Shown piece by piece: positions 1 to 8,500 of a DNA stretch of 50,265 nt. Both the position numbers and the translations under genes were made by a program. The stretch is taken from positions 1 to 50,265 of the forward strand of contig NZ_BAGN01000407.1 of assembly GCF_000308835.1 (NCBI RefSeq). Direction: 5' to 3'. This DNA is from Nocardia vinacea NBRC 16497 (lineage in GTDB: Bacteria; Actinomycetota; Actinomycetes; Mycobacteriales; Mycobacteriaceae). A model generated the notes under the pieces. That model made no database searches. It was not told where the DNA came from and worked only from the letters and a program-made list of their open reading frames with translations. Positions within the stretch are counted from its first letter, which is position 1; each line of letters starts with the position of its first letter.

Positions 1-357
1 CCCGTCCAGCAGCACCGGTCCGTCCGGATGCGTTGCGGCCAAATCCTTTACCGTCGACACCGCGCCCGTCGTATGCGACACCACGACCGTATCCGGGCCG
101 GCCGCCACCAACACACCGTCGGGGCCGCCCACGACCTCGACCAACTGTGCGTCGGAGAACACGCAGACGATCACGATATCGGCAGCCGCGGCCGCAGCGG
201 CCGCCGAATCCACCACCTCCGCACCGCATGCCCGCAAACGTTCCCGCACCGGTTCACGGCGCGCGTAGACCACCACCCGATAGCCGGCTCGCACCAGCCG
301 AATCACCATCGGCTCGCCCATCTGTCCCGCACCGACAAACCCGATGACCTGCGACAT
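1..357 (-). CDS. NAD(P)-dependent 6PGDH/3-hydroxyisobutyrate dehydrogenase-like oxidoreductase (3' end outside window)
   Basis: The first 119 residues are present; the gene runs off the left edge. The N-terminus carries a Rossmann nucleotide-binding motif GFVGAGQMG followed by a beta-alpha-beta unit ending YARR. A hydrophobic strand (IVIVCV) and a GPDGVL segment follow, as in the 6-phosphogluconate/3-hydroxyisobutyrate dehydrogenase superfamily. The ATG at 357 has a GAGGAG-type ribosome site about 8 nt upstream. It is divergent from the SDR operon at 529 and shares the intergenic operator at 413-431. The expected role is oxidation of a beta-hydroxyacid or related small substrate. The substrate cannot be told because the C-terminal catalytic domain is missing from the window. 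Confidence 0.8.
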   Translation of the reverse strand, partial: MSQVIGFVGAGQMGEPMVIRLVRAGYRVVVYARREPVRERLRACGAEVVDSAAAAAAAADIVIVCVFSDAQLVEVVGGPDGVLVAAGPDTVVVSHTTGAVSTVKDLAATHPDGPVLLDG

Positions 358-412
358 ACGCGCACTCCTCACTCGATCCACTTGGCCGTCCCCACGAGGC
401 TACCGTTGCACT

Positions 413-431
413 TACGATAGATAATACGATA
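413..431. promoter_or_regulatory. Operator-like 12-bp direct repeat, site 1
   Basis: Two identical TACGATA units start at 413 and 425, separated by GATAA. The site lies between the divergent dehydrogenase (start 357) and SDR operon (start 529) in an AT-rich stretch unlike its surroundings. It matches the arrangement at ten other promoters in the window. Confidence 0.6.
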
Positions 432-528
432 TATATTTCGGTGGATCGGCGATACGGTAACGAGAGGCCGGTTCTCCGCTCGCGGATATGATCCATCCGC
501 ATACGACGCCGCAGGCAAAGGAGAGCAA

Positions 529-1350
529 GTGACCAGCCGACTCACGGATAAGGTGGCGTTCATAACCGGAGCAGCGCGAGGCCAGGGCCGCGCGCACGCG
601 GTGCGCATGGCGACCGAAGGCGCCGACATCATCGCCGTCGACGTGGCAGGCCCACTCCCGCAGGCGGTTCCCTACGATTCGGCAACCCCCGACGATCTCG
701 CCGAGACGGTTCGCCTGGTCGAAGCGACCGGCCGTCGCATACTCGCCTCCACTGTCGACATCCGCGACCTGGACGGGCTGCGCAAGGCCGTGAACGAGGG
801 GGTCGACACCCTGGGTCGCCTCGACACCATTGTCGCCAACGCCGGAATCTGCATCCCCGAAACCTGGGACGCGATAACCCCCGAATCCTTCCGCGACGTC
901 ATCGACGTCAATGTCATCGGAACCTGGAATACCGTCGTCGCAGGCGCCCAACACATTGTCGACGGCGGCCGCGGCGGGTCCATCATCTTGATCAGCTCCG
1001 CCGCAGGCGTGAAAATGCAGCCGTTCATGGTGCACTACACGGCCAGCAAGCACGCCATCACCGGAATGGCCCGATCATTGGCGGCCGAACTCGGCAAGCA
1101 CGACATCCGCGTGAACAGCGTGCACCCGGGTGCGGTCAATACGCCCATGGGCAGCGGTGACATGGTTACCTCGCTGGCCCGGGCGTTCGAATCCAATCCG
1201 CAACTGGCACATATGACCACACCGTTCCTCCCGGCGTGGGTCGCCGAGCCGGAGGACGTATCCAATGCCGTGTGCTGGCTGGCCAGCGACGAAGCACGCT
1301 TCATCACGGCCGCCCAGATATCGGTCGACCTCGGATCCACTCAGTACTGA
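529..1350 (+). CDS. Mycofactocin-coupled SDR family oxidoreductase (carveol-dehydrogenase-like)
   Basis: This 273-residue short-chain dehydrogenase has TGAARGQG at residues 13-20, NAG near 104-106, Ser156/157, and catalytic Tyr170 and Lys174 (YTASK). The GxGRAHAVRMA stretch after the glycine motif and the extra loop near residues 40-60 (GPLPQAVPYDS) are typical of the subfamily thought to hold NAD tightly and pass electrons to mycofactocin; that property is family knowledge, not seen here. The GTG start at 529 follows AAGGAG. It is the first gene of a five-gene operon (SDR, SDR, thiolase, MaoC, acyl-CoA dehydrogenase) and probably oxidises a secondary or cyclic alcohol. A paralogue lies at 8497-9351. 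Confidence 0.85.
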   Translation: MTSRLTDKVAFITGAARGQGRAHAVRMATEGADIIAVDVAGPLPQAVPYDSATPDDLAETVRLVEATGRRILASTVDIRDLDGLRKAVNEGVDTLGRLDTIVANAGICIPETWDAITPESFRDVIDVNVIGTWNTVVAGAQHIVDGGRGGSIILISSAAGVKMQPFMVHYTASKHAITGMARSLAAELGKHDIRVNSVHPGAVNTPMGSGDMVTSLARAFESNPQLAHMTTPFLPAWVAEPEDVSNAVCWLASDEARFITAAQISVDLGSTQY

Positions 1351-1372
1351 GCTCAGCCAAAAGGACATATCC

Positions 1373-2101
1373 ATGTCGCTACTCGAAGGCCGCGTCGCCG
1401 TTGTCACCGGCGGCGCCCAGGGCATCGGACTCGCCATCGCCGAAACATTCGTGCGGCACGGGGCGCGTGTGGTGGTGGGTGATCTGAATCCCGGTGATAC
1501 ACAACGAATTCTGGGCGATGAGGTCTCGCGTGCGGTGCGCTGCGATGTCACGCAGGCAACCGATATCGGGGCTCTGCTCGATACGGCGCTCACCGAATTC
1601 GGTGCGCTCGACATCATGGTGAACAACGCGGGTATCACCCGCGACGCCTCGATGCGGAAGATGTCCGAGGAGGACTTCGACGAGGTGATCGCCGTACATC
1701 TCAAAGGCACCTGGCACGGCACCAGGATGGCCGCCGCGATCATGCGGGAAGCCCGACGCGGCAGCATCGTGAACATATCCTCGCTCTCGGGCAAGGTCGG
1801 GATGGCCGGTCAGACCAACTACTCCGCCGCGAAGGCGGGCATCATCGGATTGACGAAGGCCGCCGCCAAGGAAACGGCCGGACATGGTGTGCGGATCAAT
1901 GCGATCCAGCCCGGGTTGATTCGTTCGCCGATGACCTTGGCAATGCCCGAACACGTTTGGGCGCAGAAGATGTCCGAGATTCCGATGTCGCGCGCAGGTG
2001 AGCCGACCGAGGTCGCGAACGTCGCACTGTTCCTGGCCTCGGACCTGTCCTCCTACATGACGGGCACCACCTTGGAGGTCACCGGCGGGCGATTCATGTG
2101 A
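1373..2101 (+). CDS. FabG-like SDR, probable 3-hydroxyacyl-CoA / 3-oxoacyl reductase
   Basis: A 242-residue classical SDR: TGGAQGIG at residues 12-19, NNAG at 84-87, serines near 146, and YSAAK with Tyr150 and Lys154. It ends in the usual GGRFM-type C-terminus of FabG relatives. I chose ATG 1373, preceded by AAAAGGAC, rather than an in-frame upstream start that would overlap the previous gene. It lies 22 bp after the mycofactocin-type SDR and 45 bp before the thiolase. The context suggests it interconverts 3-hydroxy and 3-oxo acyl-CoA in beta-oxidation. An alcohol dehydrogenase role is possible too. Confidence 0.85.
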   Translation: MSLLEGRVAVVTGGAQGIGLAIAETFVRHGARVVVGDLNPGDTQRILGDEVSRAVRCDVTQATDIGALLDTALTEFGALDIMVNNAGITRDASMRKMSEEDFDEVIAVHLKGTWHGTRMAAAIMREARRGSIVNISSLSGKVGMAGQTNYSAAKAGIIGLTKAAAKETAGHGVRINAIQPGLIRSPMTLAMPEHVWAQKMSEIPMSRAGEPTEVANVALFLASDLSSYMTGTTLEVTGGRFM

Positions 2102-2146
2102 TCGCCACGGATCAAGTCGATTTCCCTGCTCCTGGAGACGAATTCC

Positions 2147-3358
2147 ATGCGTGAAGTTGTGATCTGCGAACCCGTCCGCACCCCCATCGGACGATACGGT
2201 GGATCGTTGCGGTCGCTGACCGCGGCCGACCTCGGCGTCGCCGCATTACAAGGTCTGTTACGGCGCACCGGAATCGACCCCGAACTCGTCGAGGACGTCG
2301 TGCTCGGCCACTGCTATCCGAACAGCGAGGCCCCCGCCATCGGCCGCGTGGTCGCACTGGATGCCGGATTGCCGGTCACGGTCGGCGGGATGCAGATCGA
2401 CCGGCGGTGCGGTTCCGGTCTGCAGGCCGTCATCCAGGCCGTGCTGCAGGTGCAGAGCGGCGCCAATGAGGTGGTCTTCGCGGGTGGCGCCGAGAGCATG
2501 AGCAATGCCGCGTTCTATTCACTCGATATGCGGTGGGGCGGCGCACGCGGGGGTGTCCAGGTGCACGACGGTCTCGTGCGCGGCCGCGAAACGGCGGGCG
2601 GACAACATCATCCGGTCCCCGGGGGCATGTTGGAGACCGCGGAGAACCTGCGCAGGACCTACGAGATAACCCGCGAGGAGCAGGATCGACTCGCCGTGCT
2701 GTCGCATCAGCGTGCGGTCGCGGCGCAGCAGAGCGGCGCGAGCGCCGAGCAGATCATCCCGGTCACCGTATCCACACGGGGTGCGGAAAGCCGGATCGAG
2801 ATCGATGAACACCCCCGCGCCGATACCACCGTCGAGGCGCTCGCCAAGTTGAAACCCATTCGCGCACAGCTCGACCCGGATGCCACGGTGACGGCGGGCA
2901 ATTCCAGCGGCCAGAACGACGCCGCCGCCATGTGCCTTGTCACCACCCGCGACAAAGCCGAGCAACTCGGGCTCACCGCACTGGTCACTCTCAAATCGTG
3001 GGCGGTGGCGGGAGTGCGACCCGACATCATGGGCATCGGCCCGGTGCCCGCGACCGAGGCGGCGCTGAGCCGGGCCGGGCTCACCCTCGCCGATATCGAC
3101 CTGATCGAACTCAACGAGGCGTTCGCCGCACAGGCCCTCGCCGTGCTGCGCGAGTGGAAGTTCGGCGAGCAGGATCTCGAACGCACGAATGTGCACGGCT
3201 CCGGCATCTCGCTCGGCCATCCGGTGGGCGCCACCGGCGGACGAATGCTGGCGACGCTCGCGCGCGAAATGCACCGGCGCGAACTGCGTTACGGTCTGGA
3301 AACCATGTGTATCGGCGGCGGTCAGGGCCTCGCCGCCGTCTTCGAGAGGGTGGCATGA
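2147..3358 (+). CDS. Thiolase (acetyl-CoA acyltransferase)
   Basis: A full-length 403-residue thiolase. The nucleophilic Cys88 sits in DRRCGSGLQA, His358 in GHPVGATGG, and the second catalytic Cys388 in MCIGGGQG, so all three classical active-site motifs are intact. It begins with the family's standard VRTPIGRYGG segment. The expected reaction is thiolytic cleavage of a 3-oxoacyl-CoA to acetyl-CoA or propionyl-CoA plus a shortened acyl-CoA. The ATG at 2147 follows CTGGAGACGAATTCC. The stop overlaps the start of the MaoC gene (ATGA), implying coupled translation. Confidence 0.9.
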   Translation: MREVVICEPVRTPIGRYGGSLRSLTAADLGVAALQGLLRRTGIDPELVEDVVLGHCYPNSEAPAIGRVVALDAGLPVTVGGMQIDRRCGSGLQAVIQAVLQVQSGANEVVFAGGAESMSNAAFYSLDMRWGGARGGVQVHDGLVRGRETAGGQHHPVPGGMLETAENLRRTYEITREEQDRLAVLSHQRAVAAQQSGASAEQIIPVTVSTRGAESRIEIDEHPRADTTVEALAKLKPIRAQLDPDATVTAGNSSGQNDAAAMCLVTTRDKAEQLGLTALVTLKSWAVAGVRPDIMGIGPVPATEAALSRAGLTLADIDLIELNEAFAAQALAVLREWKFGEQDLERTNVHGSGISLGHPVGATGGRMLATLAREMHRRELRYGLETMCIGGGQGLAAVFERVA

Positions 3359-3813
3359 CCACACGCGTATTCACCTCACTGGACCAGCTGCGTGCCGCGG
3401 TCGGCGAATCCATCGGACCGGGCCCGTGGCTGACGATCGACCAGGCACGCATCGATGCCTTCGCCGAAGCCACCGGCGATGACCAGTGGATCCACGTGGA
3501 CCCGCAGCGCGCCGCTGACGGGCCCTACGGCGCGACCATCGCCCACGGCTACCTCACGCTCTCGCTGATCCCGCTGCTCGGCCGCGACATCTACACCCTC
3601 GATTTCGGCACGGCCCGAATCAACTACGGCAGCAACACCGTTCGCTTCCCGTCGGCGGTCCGCTCGGGCGACCGCATCCGTGCCACCGCGACCATCGCGG
3701 ACCTGCGCGTCGAACAGTCGCGGGCACAACTGACCGTCCGCTGGACCATCGAGAGCGAAGGACAGCCCAAACCCGCATGTGTCGCGGAAACACTTACGGT
3801 GGTGGTGCTGTGA
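3355..3813 (+). CDS. MaoC-like (hot-dog) enoyl-CoA hydratase
   Basis: A 152-residue single hot-dog protein. It carries the hydratase-2 motif FAEATGDDQWIHVD (about residues 36-49), holding the catalytic Asp and His, followed by IAHGYLTLSLIP, as in NodN/Htd-type R-specific hydratases. The ATG at 3355 overlaps the thiolase stop and the gene itself overlaps the acyl-CoA dehydrogenase start (GTGA). It presumably hydrates a 2-enoyl-CoA made by that dehydrogenase, complementing the crotonase-type hydratase at 5975-6736. Substrate unknown. Confidence 0.88.
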   Translation: MTTRVFTSLDQLRAAVGESIGPGPWLTIDQARIDAFAEATGDDQWIHVDPQRAADGPYGATIAHGYLTLSLIPLLGRDIYTLDFGTARINYGSNTVRFPSAVRSGDRIRATATIADLRVEQSRAQLTVRWTIESEGQPKPACVAETLTVVVL

Positions 3814-5000
3814 AACTCGCACGAACACAAGGTCTTTCCGAGGTCCAGACCGAAATCCTGAATACGGTCCGCGCATTCGTGGACAAGGAGATCATTCCCA
3901 GCGCTCAGGAACTCGAACACGCCGACACCTACCCGCAGGCCATTGTCGACCGTATGGCGGAGATGGGGCTGTTCGGCCTCATGATCCCCGAGGAATACGG
4001 TGGACTCGGCGAATCGCTGCTCACCTACGCACTCTGCGTCGAAGAACTGGCACGGGGCTGGATGAGCATTTCGGGGGTGATCAACACGCATTTCATCGTG
4101 GCGTATCTGCTTCAGCACCACGGGACCCTGGAGCAGAAGCGGTACTTCCTGCCCCGGATGGCCACCGGCGAGATCCGCGGCGCATTCTCGATGTCGGAGC
4201 CCGAACTCGGTTCGGATGTGGCCGCCATTCGCACCAAGGGCGTCCGCGACGATGCGGGCGACTACATCATCGACGGCCGCAAGATGTGGCTGACCAACGG
4301 GTCGACCGCGACCGTGGTCGCGGTCCTGGTCCGCACCGACGAAGGACGCGAACGTCCGCACGACAACCTCACCACCTTCCTGATCGAAAAGCCCGCCGGA
4401 TACGGCACGGTGGCGCCGGGCCTGACCATTCCCGGCAAGATCCACAAAATGGGCTACAAGGGCATCGATACCACCGAGCTGCTGTTCGACAACTACGCGG
4501 CAGCCGCGGACACCGTGCTCGGCGGGACCCCGGGCGAAGGCTTCAAACAGATGATGGACGGCATCGAAGTCGGCCGCGTCAATGTCGCCGCGCGCGCCTG
4601 CGGAATAGCCATCCGCGCATTCGAACTCGGCGCCCGCTACGCCCAGCAACGATCGGCCTTCGGCAAACCCATCGTCGAGCACCAGGCCATCGGCTTCGCC
4701 CTGGCGGAGATGGCGACCAAAGTCGAAGCGGCACATCTGATGATGGTCAATGCCGCGCGGCTCAAGGATTCCGGCGAACGCAACGACGTCGCCGCGGGCA
4801 TGGCCAAATACCTGGCCAGCGAATTCTGCAACGAAGTCACCCAGGCCAGCTTCCGCATCCACGGCGGCTACGGCTACTCCACCGAATACGAAATCGAGCG
4901 GCTGATGCGCGAGGCGCCGTTCATGCTGATCGGCGAAGGCACCAGCGAGATCCAGAAACGGATCATCAGCAAGGGTGTACTGCGCGACTACCGCCTCTAG
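3810..5000 (+). CDS. Acyl-CoA dehydrogenase, last gene of the 529-5000 operon
   Basis: About 396 residues with all acyl-CoA dehydrogenase landmarks: FSMSEPELGSD in the FAD-binding middle domain, the QRSAFGKPI stretch in the C-terminal helical domain, and IGEGTSEIQ near the end with the glutamate in the usual catalytic-base position. I chose the GTG at 3810 because it overlaps the MaoC stop in a GTGA arrangement; an ATG at 3777 is possible but lies inside MaoC. It should introduce an alpha,beta double bond into an acyl-CoA, passing electrons to ETF. Unlike the pair at 39335-41591, it looks self-sufficient (homotetramer type). Confidence 0.9.
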   Translation: MKLARTQGLSEVQTEILNTVRAFVDKEIIPSAQELEHADTYPQAIVDRMAEMGLFGLMIPEEYGGLGESLLTYALCVEELARGWMSISGVINTHFIVAYLLQHHGTLEQKRYFLPRMATGEIRGAFSMSEPELGSDVAAIRTKGVRDDAGDYIIDGRKMWLTNGSTATVVAVLVRTDEGRERPHDNLTTFLIEKPAGYGTVAPGLTIPGKIHKMGYKGIDTTELLFDNYAAAADTVLGGTPGEGFKQMMDGIEVGRVNVAARACGIAIRAFELGARYAQQRSAFGKPIVEHQAIGFALAEMATKVEAAHLMMVNAARLKDSGERNDVAAGMAKYLASEFCNEVTQASFRIHGGYGYSTEYEIERLMREAPFMLIGEGTSEIQKRIISKGVLRDYRL

Positions 5001-5027
5001 ACCTTGTCACCCAAGCGTTTTCGACCA

Positions 5028-5052
5028 ACCGGCCCCGCAGTGCAGGGCCGGT
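5028..5052. terminator. Hairpin between convergent genes
   Basis: Perfect 8-bp stem ACCGGCCC / GGGCCGGT with a 9-nt loop, 28 bp after the acyl-CoA dehydrogenase stop and about 100 bp from the stop of the convergent SDR. No clear T run follows, so termination is inferred from position and stem strength. Confidence 0.5.
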
Positions 5053-5149
5053 CGTGTTGTTGTCGAACCCGCACCAGACCGTCGAGATTCTGTACCGTCA
5101 GACCCCAGTCCGAAACGGCGCACCACCGACAAAGCCGCGCGGTAAATAC

Positions 5150-5920
5150 CTACCTCGGCTGGAATCGTTGCGCGCCATCGATCCGCACGACCTCGCCGTT
5201 GATGTACGGGTTTTCCAGCAGGTGCTGTGCGAGCGAGGCGTACTCGTCCGGTGCGCCGAGCCGCTTCGGGAAGGGCACCGACGCGGCGAATTTCGCCAGC
5301 CGCTCCTCGCCGAGGAAGTCCATCAGCGGCGTGTGAATGGTGCCAGGTGCGATGCTGTTCAACCGGATGCCCACCGAGCTGAGATCCCTTGCGCCCGACA
5401 AGGTCAGCGAGATCACCCCACCCTTGGCCGCCGAGTAGGCGGACTGACCGATCTGCCCCTCGTACCCGGCGATCGAGCTCGTCATCACGATCGCGCCGCG
5501 CTCCCCGTTCGGCTTGGGGTCCAGCTTCGCGATCCTCGCGGCGGTGAGACGCAGCACGTTGTAGGTACCGGTGAGGTACAGCGCGATGGTGTCGGTGAAG
5601 CCCTTCAGCGTGGCCGGGCTGCCGTCCCGGTTGATGACGCGCTCCAACACACCGAAACCACCGTGGGCGATGACCGCATACCGCAGCACACCCAGCTCAT
5701 CCGCCTTCGCGAGCGCGGCCTCGATGGTCGCATCGTCGAGCACATCGGTGCGCACATAGGCGACCTTGTTGCCGAGTTCGTCGGCCAGCGCCGTCGCCTT
5801 CTCGTCGTTGACATCGGCGATGACGACGGCGGCGCCCGCGCCGTGCAACCGGCGCACCGTGGCATCGCCCAACCCGCCGGCACCGCCGGTCACCAGCACT
5901 ACTTCACCTTCGAACGACAC
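5150..5920 (-). CDS. SDR, 17-beta-HSD10 / 3-hydroxyacyl-CoA dehydrogenase-like
   Basis: This 256-residue SDR has TGGAGGLG at 11-18 and YSAAK with Tyr162 and Lys166. The long segment between residues 90 and 145 (VINRDGSPATLKGF, then KPNGERGAIVMTSSI) is typical of the type-10 hydroxysteroid / 2-methyl-3-hydroxyacyl-CoA dehydrogenase group. The usual NAG motif is AHGG here, a variation worth noting. The GTG at 5920 follows AAGGAGACGCT. It lies 54 bp downstream of the enoyl-CoA hydratase and shares its operator (6775-6793). Probable role: NAD-dependent oxidation of a 3-hydroxyacyl-CoA. Confidence 0.85.
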   Translation of the reverse strand: MSFEGEVVLVTGGAGGLGDATVRRLHGAGAAVVIADVNDEKATALADELGNKVAYVRTDVLDDATIEAALAKADELGVLRYAVIAHGGFGVLERVINRDGSPATLKGFTDTIALYLTGTYNVLRLTAARIAKLDPKPNGERGAIVMTSSIAGYEGQIGQSAYSAAKGGVISLTLSGARDLSSVGIRLNSIAPGTIHTPLMDFLGEERLAKFAASVPFPKRLGAPDEYASLAQHLLENPYINGEVVRIDGAQRFQPR

Positions 5921-5974
5921 AGCGTCTCCTTACTCAATGGGTCGATTGTGATGCGGCACGCGAGCCGAAAGCCC

Positions 5975-6736
5975 TTACGCGCCGGTCCATTTGGGGGCGC
6001 GCTTCTCGGCGAAGGCCAGCGCCCCCTCCTGCGCGTCCTTCGACTGGAACACCGGAATGACCAGTTCCAGCTGCTTCTGCCACATCTCGTCGGAGGTCCA
6101 GTCGCTGGATTTGACGAGGACCTCTTTGGTTTTCGCGACAGCCAGCGGTCCGTTCGCCGTGATCCGCTCGGCCAGGGCCAGTGCTTCCTCGAGTGCCCTA
6201 CCGGGCTCGGCGAGCACGTTGACCAGGCCGTAGGCCGCTGCCTCCGCGGCCGTGAAATTGTCACCGGTCAGTGCCAGTTCGACGGCCTTCTGATAGGGGA
6301 TGCGGCGCTGTAGCCGCAGCAACGCGCCGCCCGCCGCGACCAAGCCGCGCTTGACCTCGGGCACACCGAATGTCGCGGTCTTCGAGGCAACGATCAGGTC
6401 GGTCGCCAGCACCACCTCGGTGCCACCTGCCAGCGCGTACCCCTCGACCGCGGCGATGATCGGCTTGACCGGCGGCTTTTCGGTGAATCCGAGGCCGCGC
6501 CCCGGCACGATCACGATCTCACCGGCCGAGAATGCCTTCAAATCCATACCCGCACAGAAATTCCCACCGGCGCCGGTCACCACGGCGACCGACAGTTCCG
6601 GGCTCTCGTCGAGCTCGTCGACCGCATCGGCCAATCCCTGACTGACCGCGGTATTGATCGCATTGCGCGCATCCGGCCGGTTGATCGTGATCACCAGGGT
6701 GCGCCCGCGGCGTTCCCGCAGAACTTCATCCGACAC
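5975..6736 (-). CDS. Enoyl-CoA hydratase/isomerase (crotonase family)
   Basis: A 253-residue crotonase. The oxyanion-hole segments are FCAGMDLKAF (about 60-69) and ALAGGTEVVL. The two acidic positions of active hydratases are Glu107 in GGTEV and Glu127 in GVPEVKRGL, so it should be competent for syn hydration. The GTG at 6736 is preceded by GGAGGCTATCG. It is the first gene after the operator at 6775-6793 and is followed by the type-10 SDR, giving consecutive hydration and oxidation steps. Isomerase activity cannot be excluded. Confidence 0.88.
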   Translation of the reverse strand: MSDEVLRERRGRTLVITINRPDARNAINTAVSQGLADAVDELDESPELSVAVVTGAGGNFCAGMDLKAFSAGEIVIVPGRGLGFTEKPPVKPIIAAVEGYALAGGTEVVLATDLIVASKTATFGVPEVKRGLVAAGGALLRLQRRIPYQKAVELALTGDNFTAAEAAAYGLVNVLAEPGRALEEALALAERITANGPLAVAKTKEVLVKSSDWTSDEMWQKQLELVIPVFQSKDAQEGALAFAEKRAPKWTGA

Positions 6737-6774
6737 CGATAGCCTCCACTCGTATCGTCAGCTTTAGAAAAGCT

Positions 6775-6793
6775 TACTATAAGTATTTCAGTA
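6775..6793. promoter_or_regulatory. Operator-like 12-bp direct repeat, site 2
   Basis: TACTATA at 6775 and TTCAGTA at 6787, spacer AGTAT. It sits 38 bp upstream of the enoyl-CoA hydratase start, where a promoter would be expected, and probably overlaps it. Confidence 0.6.
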
Positions 6794-6854
6794 TGAGAAC
6801 CGCAGCCGGTCGCCCGGGCCGCTGATCAACGAACCGGCACCCGGCCGAGCGAGG

Positions 6855-8033
6855 TCAGACCTCCACGATGAGAGCGCCGCCCTGGCCGCCGCCCGCGCAC
6901 ATCGCGGCAACGCCGATGCCGCCACCGCGCCGCCGCAGTTCGTAGAGCAACGTGGTCACCATGCGGGCACCGGAAGCCGAGATCGGATGGCCCAGACTGC
7001 ATCCACTGCCGGAGAAGTTCACCAGTTCTTCGTCGAGTCCGTGCTCGCGGCACGCGGCGATCGGTACCGACGCGAAGGCCTCGTTGATCTCCCACAGCGC
7101 CACATCCGCGGGCTTCAAACCCGCGCGGTCGAGGATCTTGCCGATCACCTTGCCCGCTGCCAGTCCGTTGTCGGCCGGAGTCATAGCGGCATTGGCCCAG
7201 GCCCGCACCGCGCCGAGGACCTCGAGCCCCTCGGCCGCGGCATAGTCGTCGCCGACCAGCGTCACCGCCGCGGCGGCATCGTTGATCCCACTGCTGTTAC
7301 CGGCCGTGATCGAGAAGCCCTCGATCTCGGGATGCAGCACGGGCAATGCCGCCAGCCGCTCCAAAGTGGTTTCGCGGCGCGGGAATTCGTCGACCGCGAA
7401 GTCGATCACCGAACCGTCGAGCTGCTGGATCTTCATCGGGACGATCTCGTCGACGAACTTTCCGGCGTCGATCGCGGCGACCGCGCGCTGATGCGACCGT
7501 AGCGCCCACGCGTCCATCTCCGCGCGACTGATGCCTGCCTTCTTGGCCGTATTCCAGCCGACCGTGATCGCCATATCGAGGGTCGGCGCGTCCGGCGTCT
7601 CCGGATGTGACGGCGGGATCCACGGCTCGATAAACTCGAGCTCGGCCCGGCCCGGCACCCGCCACTTCATCAGCGGCGCAGTCGACAGGGACTGCACACC
7701 ACCGGCGACGATCACCCGCTCCATTCCCGAGACGATGTGCGCCGCACCGTTTCCGATCGCGGTGAGACTGCCTGTGCAGTGCCGATTGACCGCCTGGCCC
7801 GGCACGGTCAGCATGCCGCTGGCCACGGCGGCATGCCGCGCCAGATCGCCACCGCCGTAATTCAATTCGGCGAGTATGACGTCGTCGACGGCGGCCGGAT
7901 CGATACCGGCCCGGCGAACCGCCTCGGGCAGGATCGTGGTCGCCAGGGTTTCGGAGGGCACATTCGCCAGCGCCCCTTTGAATGATCGTCCGATCGCAGT
8001 CCTGACGGCGCTGACGATGACAGGTTTGGCCAT
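6855..8033 (-). CDS. Thiolase family protein (acetyl-CoA acyltransferase)
   Basis: A 392-residue thiolase with Cys86 in NRHCTGSL, INEAFAS in the acyl-binding region, SLGHPISASGARM carrying the catalytic His, and MCAGGGQGG with the second Cys. All catalytic positions are kept. ATG 8033 is preferred because AGAGG lies 9 nt upstream; an in-frame TTG at 8042 is the alternative. It forms a single-gene unit with operator site 3 about 70 bp upstream. It differs in sequence from the thiolase at 2147 and so may act on another chain length or a branched intermediate. Confidence 0.9.
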   Translation of the reverse strand: MAKPVIVSAVRTAIGRSFKGALANVPSETLATTILPEAVRRAGIDPAAVDDVILAELNYGGGDLARHAAVASGMLTVPGQAVNRHCTGSLTAIGNGAAHIVSGMERVIVAGGVQSLSTAPLMKWRVPGRAELEFIEPWIPPSHPETPDAPTLDMAITVGWNTAKKAGISRAEMDAWALRSHQRAVAAIDAGKFVDEIVPMKIQQLDGSVIDFAVDEFPRRETTLERLAALPVLHPEIEGFSITAGNSSGINDAAAAVTLVGDDYAAAEGLEVLGAVRAWANAAMTPADNGLAAGKVIGKILDRAGLKPADVALWEINEAFASVPIAACREHGLDEELVNFSGSGCSLGHPISASGARMVTTLLYELRRRGGGIGVAAMCAGGGQGGALIVEV

Positions 8034-8101
8034 ATCTCTCAACCTCTGAGCTATCGAGCCGCACCCTCGGGCGCAGCGTCCTCGAATGTCGTTTTACACC
8101 T

Positions 8102-8120
8102 TACGGTTAGCAATACAGTA
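8102..8120. promoter_or_regulatory. Operator-like 12-bp direct repeat, site 3
   Basis: TACGGTT at 8102 and TACAGTA at 8114 with spacer AGCAA. On the reverse strand it reads TACTGTA-TTGCT-AACCGTA. It lies 69 bp upstream of the thiolase start at 8033. Confidence 0.6.
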
Positions 8121-8313
8121 CTATCCACCACCGACTCTTCATTCGACCGGCGTTGCCACCGAAACGGCCTGGTACGGCAGCTATCTCGACGAGATCGACA
8201 CCGTCACCGTCGAGCAGTTCCCGCGGCAAAAACGCTCCGTCCTCGATCAACGAGCCAGCCGCACGGACATCGCGCGGCCGCCCGACGCCGACGGCCCCTA
8301 CGAGGCGGTCATC
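8107..8313 (-). pseudogene. C-terminal remnant of a ferredoxin/rubredoxin reductase
   Basis: Immediately after the rubredoxin stop, another reverse frame reads DRLVGAVGVGRPRDVRAA, then SLIEDGAFLPRELL and GVDLVEIA. This strongly resembles the C-terminal domain of CamA/ThcD-type FAD-dependent ferredoxin reductases (typical pattern LVGAVxVNRPRDxRAARxLI). The FAD- and NAD-binding domains are absent: the homologous stretch begins at about 8310, right at the end of rubredoxin, and the frame runs to a stop at 8107 inside the operator. The best reading is that a rubredoxin-reductase pair lost nearly all of the reductase by deletion. Recognition is by eye; no alignment was run. Confidence 0.5.
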
Positions 8314-8500
8314 GGGCCACCTCGACCATTTCGAAGTCGGACTTCTCGGCGCCGCAGTCCGGACACGTCCAGTCGTCAGGAATTTCGTTCCACGGGGTGC
8401 CGGGCGCGATGCCGTCATCGGGCCGGCCCAGTTCCTCGTCGTATTCGAATCCGCAGATCAGGCAGCGGAACAGCCGGTAGGTGGTCGCCGTCTCGTTCAT
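8309..8500 (-). CDS. Rubredoxin
   Basis: A 63-residue rubredoxin with the Fe(Cys)4 ligands Cys13, Cys16 (CLICG), Cys46 and Cys49 (CPDCG), plus the conserved GxxPGTPWxEIPDDW core. The ATG at 8500 overlaps the stop of the preceding SDR (ATGA), so it is translationally coupled. It is a small one-electron carrier, usually partnering an alkane-type monooxygenase, a P450 or another oxygenase. No membrane alkane hydroxylase is in the window, so its partner is unknown; the P450 (48191) and the Rieske oxygenase (37101) are candidates by shared regulon only. Confidence 0.95.
   Translation of the reverse strand: MNETATTYRLFRCLICGFEYDEELGRPDDGIAPGTPWNEIPDDWTCPDCGAEKSDFEMVEVAR

Noticed and set aside
413..431. 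Matches to KstR or KstR2 operators for the repeated element
   Set aside because: The remembered KstR (AAC..GTT) and KstR2 (CAAG..CTTG) cores do not fit TACNGTA units with a 12-bp period.
3779..6313. Very long open frame (844 codons) on the plus strand across ACAD and the convergent SDR and hydratase
   Set aside because: Arg/His/Pro-rich translation typical of an out-of-frame reading in GC-rich DNA. The genes in the other frames have complete motifs and ribosome sites.
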